Origin: Chaetoceros tenuissimus | Taxonomy: Eukaryota; Bacillariophyta; Thalassiosirophyceae; Chaetocerotales; Chaetocerotaceae | Direction of reading: 5' to 3' | DNA: 64,000 bases | NCBI GenBank assembly: GCA_021927905.1 | Contig: BLLK01000022.1 | Coordinates: 2,976,001-3,040,000 of the forward strand | Shown: piece after piece, positions 20,045 to 29,301 of the stretch | Layout of the letters: every line of letters starts with the position of its first letter | How positions within the stretch are numbered: the stretch's first letter is position 1 | Translations under genes and position numbers: made by a program | Notes under the pieces: model-generated | What the model was told of the DNA's origin: nothing | What the model saw: only the letters and a program-made list of their open reading frames with translations | Databases searched by the model: none

Positions 20045-22298
20045 CTATGTTTTGCACACACAGCAAGCTTCATTAGCGGTTTTTCCAAAGTTCCTTGCTC
20101 CGTTGCCATAAGTGGCACAAAAGGATGGGTGCGAGGCATACCAGTCGCATGTGTAGAAAGGCCCGTCAGCATCGTGCCAGTTTGGAGTATCTTTGCATTT
20201 CTGTTGTGGACGAGGTGTAGGTGCCACTGTAGGTGAACGTGTCGGAGAACGCGTAGGAGATGGTGTAGGTGAGCGGGTTGGTGAAGGAGTTTGCTTCGAA
20301 GATGTGCCTCCTTGACATGCGCAGCAAGCTTCATTAGCAGTCTTTCCAAAATTCCTTGCACCATTACCATAGGTTGCACAGTAGCTGTCATTGCTTGCGT
20401 ACCATTCACAGTTGTAGAACGGTCCATCTGCATCATACCAGTTCTGAGTGTCTTCACATTGATTCCCACCGTTAAAATTTTCTTCTTCGGATCCAGATCC
20501 TCCTTCGAGTCTAACGCTTACAGATGCAAAATCTGCTCCATTTTGAAATCCTAAATTTTCCAATTTTACAAGAAGATTTGCACCACTTCCATCCCAATTG
20601 TTAAGTCTGAGTGTTTGCGTGTTGCTGATAGCTCCCATTTGCTGGCTCTCCTCCAATCTACCGTTTTGCTTAACAACAACAACCTTGTTTTGATGTTGAA
20701 CAACTCCAGCATTATTTCCTTCTGCCTTGTTATAGTTCAAGTACAAATGAGTACTTCCCGAATTCAGCTTGAGAACAAGTTTTCCTTGGTCTGCATTTCT
20801 GCCATTTTGAATATCGCCTAAAGAAACCAGTTTCACTATTTTCTTTGAACTTGAAGGGGTTAAAGTCATGTGATGGCTAGAATACCAGCCAAGATAATAT
20901 GTCTTCGCTGCATTAAAACACATTTTTGCTCCATTGGCATTCCATTGAACCATATTTCCCATGTACCCAGTACCGTCGCCATAGTTACTATATCCACTAT
21001 TTGTCGGTGCACCAGAATGTCGAAGTCCAACTATTATAGAATTAGAATAAAAATGAGCAAAACGTTCGAAAAAAAAGTGAGGAGAAAGATAGAACGTTTG
21101 GAACTTACGATTGTGACCAAATTCGTGAACCTGCACTATCGGGAATGCTGCAGTTCTTGATTGGAACCAAGCCAAGTCTCCATTGACTCTAGCCCATGCT
21201 TCACCACCGCGGAAATTTACACATGGATTGTTGGGCATCACAATGAAACGATTGTCAACAGCCCCTGAGTTCAATACCTTTTTTACATCTGGATGATTCA
21301 AAGCCCAGTTCCCAAGTTGAACGTAATTCAATTTTCCACAAGTATTACTATCATTGTATCCCGAAAAGATTGGATCATTTGCTTTTGGGAATGGGATTGA
21401 AATGACTCCCTTGTTTGACACATTATCACCTTGTGCAGGTTTGATGGCAAGTTTCGAATTAGAACAATCACGGTAGATTGTTTTCTAGAGAAGATAGTAT
21501 GTTAGGAGATCGTTTACGACAAATATTAAATAAGAAACGCGGATCGAACTTACCAAGTTTGGGTTGTTTCCAAAGAAAGATTGTCCAAGTTTCCATTTAC
21601 TTTCAGCAACTTTTCTCATTCCAGTAGTATCATTATCATCTGACACGCGAATAATTAGTACTCTTTTTTCGCCTGTTGTCGATGCATTGAGTTTTCTTCT
21701 ACGATCGTCTCCACTTGAGGTCACTGTTATTTCTTCGGTATTTGCTTCAGTGATGATAATTTCATCTCGAGCGTTAGTGTACTTAGTAGGAACTTGAATG
21801 CGAACATCTCCATGAGATAAGTTATAGTCTTGAAAGAATACTTCAGTTTTGTCGATGATTTCGAAAACGGCATCGCCCAATGGATGCTCAGCATCTCTTT
21901 CACATGTAATCATATTCTGCTCTATGCTATCGTCATCCTCTGATACAGATCCAGCAGTTTCTGCTATTGTACATTCAAATGAATCCATGTCAACAGTTGA
22001 ACTTGGTTGGAAAATCTGGTCGTCGTCGTCATCATCAAACATTGCATCGTCATTGAATGTGTTTGCTTGCTGGGAAAGTTCGATAATATCTAATTCCTGT
22101 CCATTTTCCCATTCTGTCAAAAGAGATATGAGTGGTCCATCATTATTTTGAATTGTGGAGAGCATCATTATTGGATGGTATATGCATATGAAACTTACCT
22201 TGTTGTTGACGTTTAACTCCACGAAGGTTACTTGTAGAAGTAACATCATTAAGAAAGATTGAAAGGAATAGAACAAGTATTGCGATGGATGATTTCAT
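20045..22298 (-). CDS. Secreted M11 (gametolysin-like) metalloprotease with duplicated Cys-rich tail, four exons
   Basis: Exons at 22298-22199, 22113-21554, 21484-21109 and 21030-20045 join into 673 residues; introns of 85, 69 and 78 bp have GTAAGT donors. Exon 1 supplies a signal peptide (MKSSIAILVLFLSIFL). An acidic propeptide follows. Splicing exon 3 to 4 builds the zinc site HEFGHNLGLRHSG, the M11 signature HExxHxxGxxH, with a later GYMG Met-turn candidate. The C-terminus has two near-identical Cys-rich modules (each with NW.DADGPFY and GNGARNFGKTANEACC) joined by a PSPTRSPT linker. M11 proteases cleave cell-wall or matrix glycoproteins; in diatoms a role at the cell surface is likely. 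The 78-bp intron has no stop and is a multiple of three. Confidence 0.9.
20048..20466 (-). repeat. Duplicated Cys-rich module with PT-rich linker (coding)
   Basis: Two copies of a ~48-residue module with six cysteines are encoded at about 20310-20466 and 20048-20205. They share GNGARNFGKTANEACC exactly. The linker between them is built of SPTRSPTP-type units. Such six-Cys modules resemble ShK-like binding domains. Confidence 0.7.
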
Positions 22299-23005
22299 TT
22301 TTGCAACTTTTGATTTTATGAAAACATGATCAAATCTTCAGCGAAGGAATCAAAAGAAATGGCTATTTTTTTGCCTTGTTCAAAATCCATCTAAAAAAAT
22401 TCAAATAATGACATAGCATGGCATTGCCGTGCACCAATAATTTTCATGGCTTCACTTTGGCATTGTCTATATCGTGAAATGATGCTCTAGAGCATAAAGC
22501 AACTCTTTCGAATGCAACCATTATGAATGTGGAATACCAAAAGGCAAATAGAGAGGTACATGGTAGATCTTGTAAGGTACATGGAGAAAACGAAGGGAAG
22601 AATAGATTTTTGTTCTTCTTACATAAGTCGTATGTGTATTATACCAATTTAGCCATAAAAAGTCTGGTTTGGGTCATTTCATAGGATTGATTTCTTGGTT
22701 TTGGCTATTAAATCTAATAATTCGAACTACTAGTACCATTTCCATTTTTTATAAAAAAGCTACGAGTACACGAGTACATTGTATGCATTGCATTGACATT
22801 GCTGTCCTGTGTCATCCAGGTTCAATGTAGGATCACTGAAATCAGTTATGCGAAAAGTTTAGAGCATGGGGGCCCATTGCGAAGGGCCGCCTCATCATGT
22901 TGTGAATGTACTGTACGAGTAATAAATGGCCTAAACTAGAGTAAAGATACATTCAAAATGATAAATTTTGAAGTATGTAGTATTCAAATAAAGTGATATT
23001 TACAG
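22299..23005. other. Intergenic region, nothing recognised
   Basis: This is a 0.7-kb upstream flank of the M11 gene and 3' flank of the transporter gene. AT-rich, with no coding, RNA or clear repeat signal. Confidence 0.5.
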
Positions 23006-24205
23006 CTACATTTCATACTTTTCTATTGGATCTACAGCTGCCCATACCGTTGCTACTAGTGCACCTAGAATTGCTAACGAAATCATTGCTGCAGCTGGTA
23101 TAAATGCTGCCGATCTACCAAAGTGTTTAACCGCAAGAACGTAACTAAGAGTGGGGCTTTTACTCAACACTTCGATTACCAAAGCCCGTCTTGAAGCTTC
23201 TTCGCTAATTTTTATTTTTTCATTCACTTTCATATATGATAGAATCCATGCAATACCTCCTCCGAGCAATGGTAAAAGACAAGAAGCTAATATGATCTTG
23301 ATGGAATCACTACGAGCTAAAAATGATGCTGAATTTGAAGCTCCTCCAGCAACCAACACCAATGTAGCTAAAACTCCAATCGGAGGACAAATCGGTTCTA
23401 ATCTTTTCACAAGAGATGGTTTGATCTTTCCCAAACTAAGCCCAGCCAGTAATGGAAATAATACTAGATTTGAAACTGATTTTAACACTCCTACACCATC
23501 CACCTCTACAAAACAATTGAGAAATAATTGAACAGAAAGTGGAGTCAATAGTACACCAAGCAATGTAGTTGATAATGTACAAACAACGCTCAAAGCGACA
23601 TCTCCTCCCGCGAGAAGAGTGAATAGATTACTAGCCTGTCCTCCTGAAACGCATCCTAGCAGAATCAATCCTGCACTCTGAGCTTGATCTAATCCAAGTA
23701 TGAAAGAAATCAACATTGATAAGACTGGCATCATTCCAAAGCATAGCAATATATTAAGTCCAACAACATATGGCTTTTGGATAGCTTTCGAAATATCATT
23801 CGGAGTAATTGTCAAACCCATTGCAAGCATTAAAATCGTCAACGCTTTCTGCATGATGGAAATTGATCCGATTGTACCTTCAACTATCGAAGAGTATTTC
23901 AGAGCGACGGCTGCCGAAATAAATGTCCAAAGAGGGGATAATTTACAGAACCGTTTTGATAAAGATGCGAGGGATTTGTCTCTCTTGTTTTCATTAGATG
24001 AGGAGTTGTAGTTTTGTTCCGATGACATCATGATTCTTTTCTCATTTTGCTTTGTCCTTTCAAAACTCCCACTAGTCAATAGCCTTGGATGTAATATATC
24101 AAGCTTAGAAATGTACGGTGTATGTGTTGGTACTAGAAGCGAAAACCCCTCCATGAACATAATTCCATAAAGTAGAATTAAAAATGAAGCTGTTGTATTT
24201 TTCAT
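23006..24205 (-). CDS. BASS-family (bile acid:sodium symporter-like) transporter, plastid-directed
   Basis: The 399-residue protein has an N-terminal signal (FLILLYGIMFMEGFS) with a G-F-S cleavage-like site. About nine membrane segments follow a Ser/Lys-rich stretch. Family-specific segments include MLAMGLTITPNDI, LLGCVSGGQASNLFTLLAGGD and a later LSKSPTLSYVLAVKHFG; these carry the glycine- and asparagine-rich sodium/substrate crossings of BASS proteins. Plant plastid BASS members move pyruvate, glycolate or other organic acids with sodium. The substrate here is not determinable. The envelope of the plastid is the likely site. Confidence 0.88.
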   Translation of the reverse strand: MKNTTASFLILLYGIMFMEGFSLLVPTHTPYISKLDILHPRLLTSGSFERTKQNEKRIMMSSEQNYNSSSNENKRDKSLASLSKRFCKLSPLWTFISAAVALKYSSIVEGTIGSISIMQKALTILMLAMGLTITPNDISKAIQKPYVVGLNILLCFGMMPVLSMLISFILGLDQAQSAGLILLGCVSGGQASNLFTLLAGGDVALSVVCTLSTTLLGVLLTPLSVQLFLNCFVEVDGVGVLKSVSNLVLFPLLAGLSLGKIKPSLVKRLEPICPPIGVLATLVLVAGGASNSASFLARSDSIKIILASCLLPLLGGGIAWILSYMKVNEKIKISEEASRRALVIEVLSKSPTLSYVLAVKHFGRSAAFIPAAAMISLAILGALVATVWAAVDPIEKYEM

Positions 24206-25543
24206 TTTGAATTACGTAGACTAGGGAAACGGAAAAGCAAAGTTCCACGACACTGACTGATCTCCTACTAGCTTCTTCGATATACTATAATTTACAGCAT
24301 TACTTCTCTTTCAAGCTTTTGTATACTACTCGTAGATAGATTGCTGTACGAGTATGCTTGGATCGGCACAGATCATGGGAGCCATGATATTCCATTGATG
24401 TTGCATGAGGGTGATTGTGGTGATCGGTGATCGGTAAAGGGGGACAGAGAGGTCTTCTAACCTATTTTTGCTATCTAAAAGAGATTCATTCACATTGAGC
24501 TAAATTGTCAGTACCCACAATGACCATTTCTCATTTCCCTGGATCAAACCAGGACTATTATGACCCAAAAATACATCGAAGCTGGATTGCGCATCTTTAT
24601 CAAAAGGCATCCTGGATTGATCAAACAAGGTTTCATCAAAGATAAAGCTGAAAATAATCGATCCTGTGAAATTAAATCGATATGGTAATAAATATTTATA
24701 ACTACCTTATGACTGAACAGATACAGTCGTCGTTGAAATGTTGTGATGTATCCAAACTGTTTTTTGAATTCAAATCATCATTTCTAATAGTTACTAGTGA
24801 TTATTCACTGCTGGAAATAGCCGAGTATAGCTTATCCATAATAGAATCATAGCAATCATAATAATCTACCAATTTTAGAGTTTTAATCTCATTGTTTTGG
24901 AATGGTGCACATTCTCATTTCAACCAGCCAAAGCCATTAGCTACTCTTTTGTACTTCTAACTTTCCTACTGCCAACTTTTTTTAGGAAAGCATTTCTTTT
25001 GTACTCAGAGTGACAAAGACAGTAACAAAAGCAATAGCTAGCTGTGGGTGGTTTATTTGTTTGTTTGTTTTCTTGCTTTTAACTTTCCACTCGTAGGCTA
25101 CTGTGGTCTTGGACCTCTTTCTTGTTGTTGTTTGCTAATATTCTTACAAGTTACAAGACCTACACGTACGTACTAGAAATAATTTTTTCCGACTTAATCT
25201 ACCAAAATAAATGAATAATGAGATGGACCCGTTTCCAGAAGACAACAAAAGCACTAAAAAAACCAAAATATGGGACTGGAAATTTCTTTAGAGAGACCAC
25301 ATCATTTTTATCGCTCATGTTCGTGATTGGTAAATCGTAAATAATCGTACATTGAATAAGTTCAGATCCTTTAACTCATCTATTTATTTCGCAAAAGATT
25401 GATCATTTTTAATAGGCTATACAAGCTTCATTGATATAGTGCACATTCATTCAAAATATCATAGTATTTACGAGGAACAGTGAACAAGTACCAATTGGCA
25501 TAATTATAAATATTGGATTCAGCAAACAAAAGAAAAAGTCGTC
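24206..25543. other. 1.3-kb divergent intergenic region
   Basis: This lies between the transporter gene and the coiled-coil gene. No coding frame of note, RNA or transposon is seen. It contains simple TTTG repeats (about 25055-25070) and a CGTACGTACT motif at 25166-25175. A poorly conserved or non-coding transcript cannot be excluded. Confidence 0.5.
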
Positions 25544-26557
25544 ATGTATGATGGTGATCCTCGAATAAGTCGAATGAGGAAGTCATCATCGAAGAAGAAA
25601 AGAAGTAGCAGTGTTGGCTATTCGTATTCCTACAATAGCCAAACTCCTATGCGGGACGACTCTTCGGTACTTGCAACTGTGCATGACATGAAAAACAGCA
25701 CTAATTGCTTATGTGGAGGTGCATCAAGTCTGGAGAAGGAGCTCCTAGATCTACGAATATCAACCAAGCAAGCATTACAGACTTCTTGGAATGAAGTTGA
25801 AATTCTACATAAAGAGAAAGGTGTTTTGGAAGAAGAGTTGAATATTCTCAAATTGGAACTTCAAGAGTCTCGTGAACGAGAGAAAAAACTTCAAAAGAAA
25901 GCTGAAAACATATCTTGTGGTAGCGTAACATCAAATGGAAATCCACAAGTTACAAAGAGACAACGGCCGTCTTTTATAGCGAGTGTATCATCACTTACAA
26001 TGGAATCTTTTGACTCTTTCTCTGACAAAAGAAATAAGCTCTTAGGTTCCAAAGGGGATTCTTTCACATCGAAATCTACAAATTCAGATCTTATTGTCAC
26101 TTTTCCGAATCGAGAAAGCAATAAGTCTCTTCGACAAAAAATTGGAAGTATGGATAGTTTGGGTGAAGATGTATTTTCAAGAGGAAAGAAAAACACAAGA
26201 GATGAATATGGATTAACGAAAGGAGAGAAAAATTCGTCATTCAGAAGTACGAGCAGTGAAAGCGAGGAAAGTAAGGGAAGTAGGAGATCCGGTATACTGA
26301 CTTGGCCTTCTTATACATCAAGGAACAAATTGACGCTTCGGGAAAGGTTAGACAGCTTCTCAACGATACCAACATTAGAGGTTGATATGGGTGAGTCTGA
26401 GTCTATAATTAGCAAAGAAGAGAAGATGAAGGATCAAGAAATTCAGGAGCTGAAGGTTAAGATGCGATCCAAAGACAATGTCATAAACATGATGGAAGAA
26501 ATGATTTCCATTACAATCAAAAATATGCAAAATACAATCCTTACGAATTCGAGTTGA
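25544..26557 (+). CDS. Ser-rich coiled-coil protein, unknown
   Basis: This 337-residue protein has a basic Ser/Lys-rich head (KSSSKKKRSSS). A strong heptad coiled coil spans about residues 62-128 (LEKELLDLRIS, KGVLEEELNILKLEL). A long Ser/Lys-rich middle follows, then a short C-terminal coil with many Met (VINMMEEMISITIKNM). There is no signal peptide or catalytic motif. It could be a cytoskeletal or centrosome-type scaffold, but no family is recognised. The start Met follows an A-rich leader suited to translation initiation. Confidence 0.75.
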   Translation: MYDGDPRISRMRKSSSKKKRSSSVGYSYSYNSQTPMRDDSSVLATVHDMKNSTNCLCGGASSLEKELLDLRISTKQALQTSWNEVEILHKEKGVLEEELNILKLELQESREREKKLQKKAENISCGSVTSNGNPQVTKRQRPSFIASVSSLTMESFDSFSDKRNKLLGSKGDSFTSKSTNSDLIVTFPNRESNKSLRQKIGSMDSLGEDVFSRGKKNTRDEYGLTKGEKNSSFRSTSSESEESKGSRRSGILTWPSYTSRNKLTLRERLDSFSTIPTLEVDMGESESIISKEEKMKDQEIQELKVKMRSKDNVINMMEEMISITIKNMQNTILTNSS

Positions 26558-27622
26558 ATAGGGATTACAGTTTTTCTAGTGATGATTGTATTGTATAGAT
26601 CTTGAAATGTGAAAAGGTTCTAAAAAGAAATTGCTTTGTAAAGCAGATATTACAAGTGATGATTGTATGGTATAGATGTTATAATGTGAAGAAGAAGTCT
26701 AAAAAGAAATTGCTTTAGTAAAACAGATTTCACTATCTTCAATCTATCTTTGTGTACAATTATAGACAATGTTCTAACGTTAGTTTCGGTTAAGAAGTCA
26801 TTTGATCTACAAAAAAACAGTCTAGATTTTTAAAGTAAGTAAGTATGGAACCTGTGTTGAAATTGAAACTTTCTGACAGAAATTTGCGCGAAATCAAAAA
26901 GACATTCTCCTTTTTTTAGCTGGTTTGCACTAGGGAATGAAAATGTATTTTCTAATAAATTATTACTAATGACCTTCTCGATTCTCTATTCTTCAGTTTA
27001 CATATTGTAGTTCTTCCTCGAAAAAAGAAACAACATGTTTAGCTTCAAACTTCTATTATTCTTACACTACATCTTATTGAAAGACTACTACATGTTACAT
27101 CTAAGTCATCGATCTAAAAAATTCAAACTAGTCAATGCTACAAGGAGCTTAATACTACATCCAAGCACATGGGTTCGGTATGCCGGAAAAGGTCACTTTT
27201 ATCTTGTATACGAATAATTTATTAGAGTATTGATGAATCCCGTGTATAGTTGTATGTGCTTTTCTTTGTTGAGAAACTCTGTTTGAAAAACTCCTTTATC
27301 TTTCTCACAAGATAGAGAGATCGTTTTTGACTTGAATAAAAATTACATATTGAATTTTTTCTTTGATCACATGGAAAAAGTCCAATTTATTTTGTTTTTT
27401 CCATTCTTCTGTGATGGTTTGATCCTGGGTCATTTGTCATTCATTTCTGAGCAAACCTGTATGTCATTAATTTCGTAGGTACAGAATCTTCCGTGACCTT
27501 TTCGAATGCACGATTTCCCACCAGTAGCTATTACCTTCTCATACGAAAGAATTCGCTCTTTACACATAGTTTTTGCACATGAACATGTTCCATTAAAGAT
27601 TACACTAGTCACCCCAAACAAG
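26558..27622. other. Intergenic region with a 77-bp tandem duplication
   Basis: Immediately after the coiled-coil gene lies an imperfect tandem duplication (26579-26734). The remainder is AT-rich without recognised content. A short plus-strand frame at 27035-27217 (60 codons) is not supported by composition. Confidence 0.5.
26579..26734. repeat. Imperfect 77-bp tandem duplication
   Basis: Copy 1 starts GTGATGATTGTATTGTATAG at 26579. Copy 2 starts GTGATGATTGTATGGTATAG at 26656. Both contain TCTAAAAAGAAATTGCTTT. The repeat lies in the likely 3' UTR of the coiled-coil gene, so it may duplicate a 3' processing signal. Confidence 0.75.
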
Positions 27623-28630
27623 ATGTCTCCAAAGCAGTCAAAGAAAGGAAATATCCAACATAATCTCAACAAAGGAATGGAATCCAATGATGAAAGAACT
27701 GGAGAATATAGACATGAACGAAAGCAACACCCAGATGATGACATGAATAATAGCTCTTCCGTCAAGTCAATGTTTCAATCTTACGACTTGAAGAACAAAT
27801 CTCATGCTCCTAATCAATGCTCGCGAGAAACTCGACGCCTTGGTGCTATTGGAAAAGCAGAAAATGATGCGTTCACAACTTCGGAAACTTTGTCATTGGA
27901 GAAACAGTGCCAAAATGATGATGCCATGAAAAATGGGATCTATGAAAACATAGAGGAACTGAAGCCAATCCATACTACTTCTCGATATTCGCCCACTCCC
28001 AACCAAAAACTACCAACTAAAAAGAGAAAGCTTACTACCTCTGCTTCTTCACCTGAACACCATTCAAAGAAAAGATCTGCCCTCCTAGACATTAAAGTAG
28101 AGGTTTCCCCGATAGAAAAGGACCAAACCGCCGAGTGTCTAGATTCTCCTACAGATATTTATGAAGGAAAGTCTCATTTTCCTCTTGAACCAGCTGAAAG
28201 TAAATCTGAGAACAGAGATGTTTCAGTTTCAGCTTCTGTATCTTCTGTAAGAAATGGTGAAGAAACCAAGTCTGGTCTCAGTTTGGATTGTTTAGAACAT
28301 ACAATCGGGCGTCACGTCGAACTTTCCAACCAGTTCAATACCAGTTTTCAAGTGAAGAGTCCACTCAGTCCTGAACAAGAAAATGCTATTGCAGCGCAAA
28401 ATATAATCACTGATGCCATCGCAGCTTTGAAGAGAGACACCTTCCTTCCAAATAATAACATTCCAAGCAGCCTTTTGTTTCCTCACGACAATAATGAAGG
28501 GCAGAGATTTCGTGACGAGCTCGTATCTCGTTATCCTAGTATGCTGGCTCAACTTTACAGGGGCTATGATAAACCAATTCCAAGTATTATTCCTAGGAGT
28601 GACGATTTACCCTCCGATGGAGAGAAGTAA
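27623..28630 (+). CDS. Hypothetical hydrophilic protein with nuclear-type basic motif
   Basis: From the Met at 27623 (MSPKQSKKG) the protein has about 335 residues; the frame is open further upstream (Met at 27506), but that part looks like leader sequence. The body is Ser/Glu/Lys-rich and probably disordered. A KKRKL basic cluster around residue 137 could be a nuclear localisation signal. The last 75 residues are more ordered, with a helical AIAAQNIITDAIAALKRD segment and FRDELVSRYPSMLAQLYRG. A short conserved nuclear domain is possible; no family is recognised. Confidence 0.65.
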   Translation: MSPKQSKKGNIQHNLNKGMESNDERTGEYRHERKQHPDDDMNNSSSVKSMFQSYDLKNKSHAPNQCSRETRRLGAIGKAENDAFTTSETLSLEKQCQNDDAMKNGIYENIEELKPIHTTSRYSPTPNQKLPTKKRKLTTSASSPEHHSKKRSALLDIKVEVSPIEKDQTAECLDSPTDIYEGKSHFPLEPAESKSENRDVSVSASVSSVRNGEETKSGLSLDCLEHTIGRHVELSNQFNTSFQVKSPLSPEQENAIAAQNIITDAIAALKRDTFLPNNNIPSSLLFPHDNNEGQRFRDELVSRYPSMLAQLYRGYDKPIPSIIPRSDDLPSDGEK

Positions 28631-29301
28631 TGCTATGACTAAATGATTGATACTTACTTGCTGTTACACATTCTGGGGTCTGTGCAAGTAGAGTTTTCTG
28701 AGCTAATATATTCCATTTTACTTTTAGAACAACTACAACATGCTTATAATAATAAAATTTTTTTACACAATATAAATTCATTGGGATTTTGTCATTCATA
28801 TTGTTCCATCGGTACGTAACTACATTTGTATCAATGAAATCATAGCTGTCTGTTTAGAGAATAATTTATAAAGCTGCAAACAATAGAAGTAAATGATTTC
28901 TTGTAGTATTTATAATAATATCTCTTTCTGATCACTTATCCTAAAGAAAAAAATGAATAGAAATTAGAGAAAGTTCAAATGAAAACTCAATGCTCCTGGC
29001 TAAAACAGCTGATCCCATCTGAGCCCGGACAATATCTTTGGTGCAAAATTTAGCCCCTTCCCTGTTCCTCCATATACATTACGTACGTACTTACTGTAGT
29101 AAAAAATCTGAATCGATCAATCACCACACCACCACCAGTCAAAGCCAAACACAACATACAACATCGAACTTACCTTCAGCTAATTCGAGGATTTGAGTGC
29201 TTTACAACTGCTTACTTTTGTCTGTGCCTTTTCATCTTCTAGCAAAGAGGAACATTTACATTATTAGAATATTCGCACTTATCATATATTTTGATATCTG
29301 C
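28631..29301. other. Intergenic region upstream of the DNA polymerase gene
   Basis: AT-rich, with a CGTACGTACT motif at 29092-29101 and a CACCACACCACCACC stretch near 29123-29137. No RNA gene or coding frame is recognised. Confidence 0.5.

Noticed and set aside
24206-25543. Possible centromere-like AT-rich region
   Set aside because: It is not clearly more AT-rich than other intergenic stretches here, and no base count was computed.
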